This document shows positions 14,412 through 15,160 of a stretch of 15,160 nucleotides of DNA, piece after piece; position 1 is the stretch's first letter; every line of letters starts with the position of its first letter. The DNA is taken from contig CACXNN010000023.1 of NCBI GenBank assembly GCA_902768995.1, positions 1-15,160 on the forward strand, read 5' to 3'. The notes below the pieces were generated by a model. The model was not told the DNA's origin, did not search any database, and saw only the letters and a program-made list of their open reading frames with translations. This DNA is from an uncultured Eubacteriales bacterium (GTDB taxonomy: Bacteria; Bacillota; Clostridia; Christensenellales; CAG-138). Made by a program: the position numbers and the translations under genes.

Positions 14412-15160
14412 ATGCTGGATAAGGAAAAAGCCCTTGAAATAGCCCTTGCGCAGATCGAAAAGCAGTTCGGCAAGGGAGCCATCATGAAGCTGGGCGACAG
14501 CTCCGCGAACCTCAACATCTCCGCCATCCCCACGGGCTGCATCGACCTGGACATCGCCCTGGGCGTGGGCGGCATCCCCCGGGGCCGGATCGTGGAGATC
14601 TTCGGGCCCGAGTCCTCCGGCAAGACCACCATCGCCCTGCACGTGGTGGCCCAGGCCCAGAAGATGGGCGGCACGGCGGCCTTCATCGACGCGGAGCACG
14701 CTCTCGACCCAGTGTACGCCGAGAGTTTGGGCGTGAACGTGGACGACCTGTACGTGTCTCAGCCCGACACCGGCGAGCAGGCCTTGGAGATCACCGAATC
14801 CCTGGTCCGGTCCGGCGCCATCGACGTGGTGGTGGTGGACTCCGTGGCGGCCCTGGTGCCCAAGGCGGAGATCGAGGGCGACATGGGCGATTCCCACGTG
14901 GGGCTGCAGGCCCGGCTCATGAGCCAGGCCCTTCGGAAGCTCACCGGCGCCATCAACAAGTCCAACTGCGTGGTCATCTTCATCAACCAGCTCCGGGAGA
15001 AGGTGGGCGTCATGTTCGGCAACCCCGAGACCACCCCCGGCGGCAAGGCGTTGAAGTTCTACGCCTCCGTGCGCCTGGACGTGCGGCGGATCGAGACCCT
15101 CAAGGTGGGCGGCGAGGCCGTGGGCAGCCGCACCAAGGTGAAGGTGGTCAAGAACAAGGT
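14412..15160 (+). CDS. recA: Recombinase RecA, N-terminal 249 residues (gene runs off the right edge)
   Basis: RecA coats single-stranded DNA, carries out homologous pairing and strand exchange, and triggers LexA self-cleavage. The visible part covers the polymerisation helix (LEIALAQIEKQFGKGAIMKL), Walker A GPESSGKT (65-72), FIDAEHALDPVYA, VSQPDTGEQALEI, Walker B VVVVDSVAAL and the DNA-binding loop regions (KAEIEGDMGDSHVGLQARLM; NPETTPGGKALKFYASVRLD), with no gaps. The last roughly 100 residues lie beyond the window. The start ATG 14412 gives the normal N-terminus (MLDKEKALEIAL) and has AAGGA about 10 nt upstream. Directly downstream of cinA, as in many Firmicutes. Confidence 0.97.
   Translation, partial: MLDKEKALEIALAQIEKQFGKGAIMKLGDSSANLNISAIPTGCIDLDIALGVGGIPRGRIVEIFGPESSGKTTIALHVVAQAQKMGGTAAFIDAEHALDPVYAESLGVNVDDLYVSQPDTGEQALEITESLVRSGAIDVVVVDSVAALVPKAEIEGDMGDSHVGLQARLMSQALRKLTGAINKSNCVVIFINQLREKVGVMFGNPETTPGGKALKFYASVRLDVRRIETLKVGGEAVGSRTKVKVVKNK

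Overview
The window is a GC-rich chromosomal segment that carries mostly core bacterial genes. The gene neighbourhoods (tilS-hpt-ftsH, and ftsK/spoIIIE-rimO-pgsA-cinA-recA) are typical of Firmicutes, and the combination of high GC, strong sigma-A style promoters and a TrkA/TrkH potassium system suggests a high-GC member of the Clostridia. That placement is inferred from gene content and order; I could not assign a genus. I see no tRNA, rRNA, CRISPR array, phage or insertion sequence.

Layout. (1) Positions 1-3128, minus strand: a promoter at 3100-3128 drives tilS (tRNA-Ile lysidine synthase), hpt (hypoxanthine phosphoribosyltransferase, broken) and ftsH (membrane AAA+ protease, running off the left edge). 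(2) Positions 3157-4152, minus strand: a D-2-hydroxyacid dehydrogenase with its own promoter and a terminator hairpin. (3) Positions 4185-7124, plus strand: a trkA-trkH potassium uptake operon. Its promoter is followed at once by a nearly perfect Fur-family-type palindrome, and the operon ends in a clear terminator. (4) Positions 7142-8070, minus strand: a HAD-family phosphatase whose 3' region holds a 16-unit hexanucleotide array, two tandem 20-bp palindromic units and a strong minus-strand terminator. (5) Positions 8122-15160, plus strand: ftsK/spoIIIE-rimO-pgsA-cinA, tightly packed with ATGA overlaps or a 4-nt gap, then recA from its own promoter, cut by the right edge.

The most notable signal is that three genes within the left 4 kb each lack a conserved internal segment while the rest of the gene is well preserved. 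FtsH lacks about 10 residues of a near-universal helix before Walker A. hpt lacks about 37 nt, which removes the LKG loop and shifts the frame. The dehydrogenase lacks about 24 residues that include the catalytic glutamate region. The other genes look full length, apart from a possible 4-residue shortening in CinA. Either this locus is undergoing real small-deletion decay or the assembly has a local defect; read mapping would decide. The second most interesting signals are the Fur-type operator on a potassium transport operon and the repeat-rich 3' untranslated region of the HAD gene.
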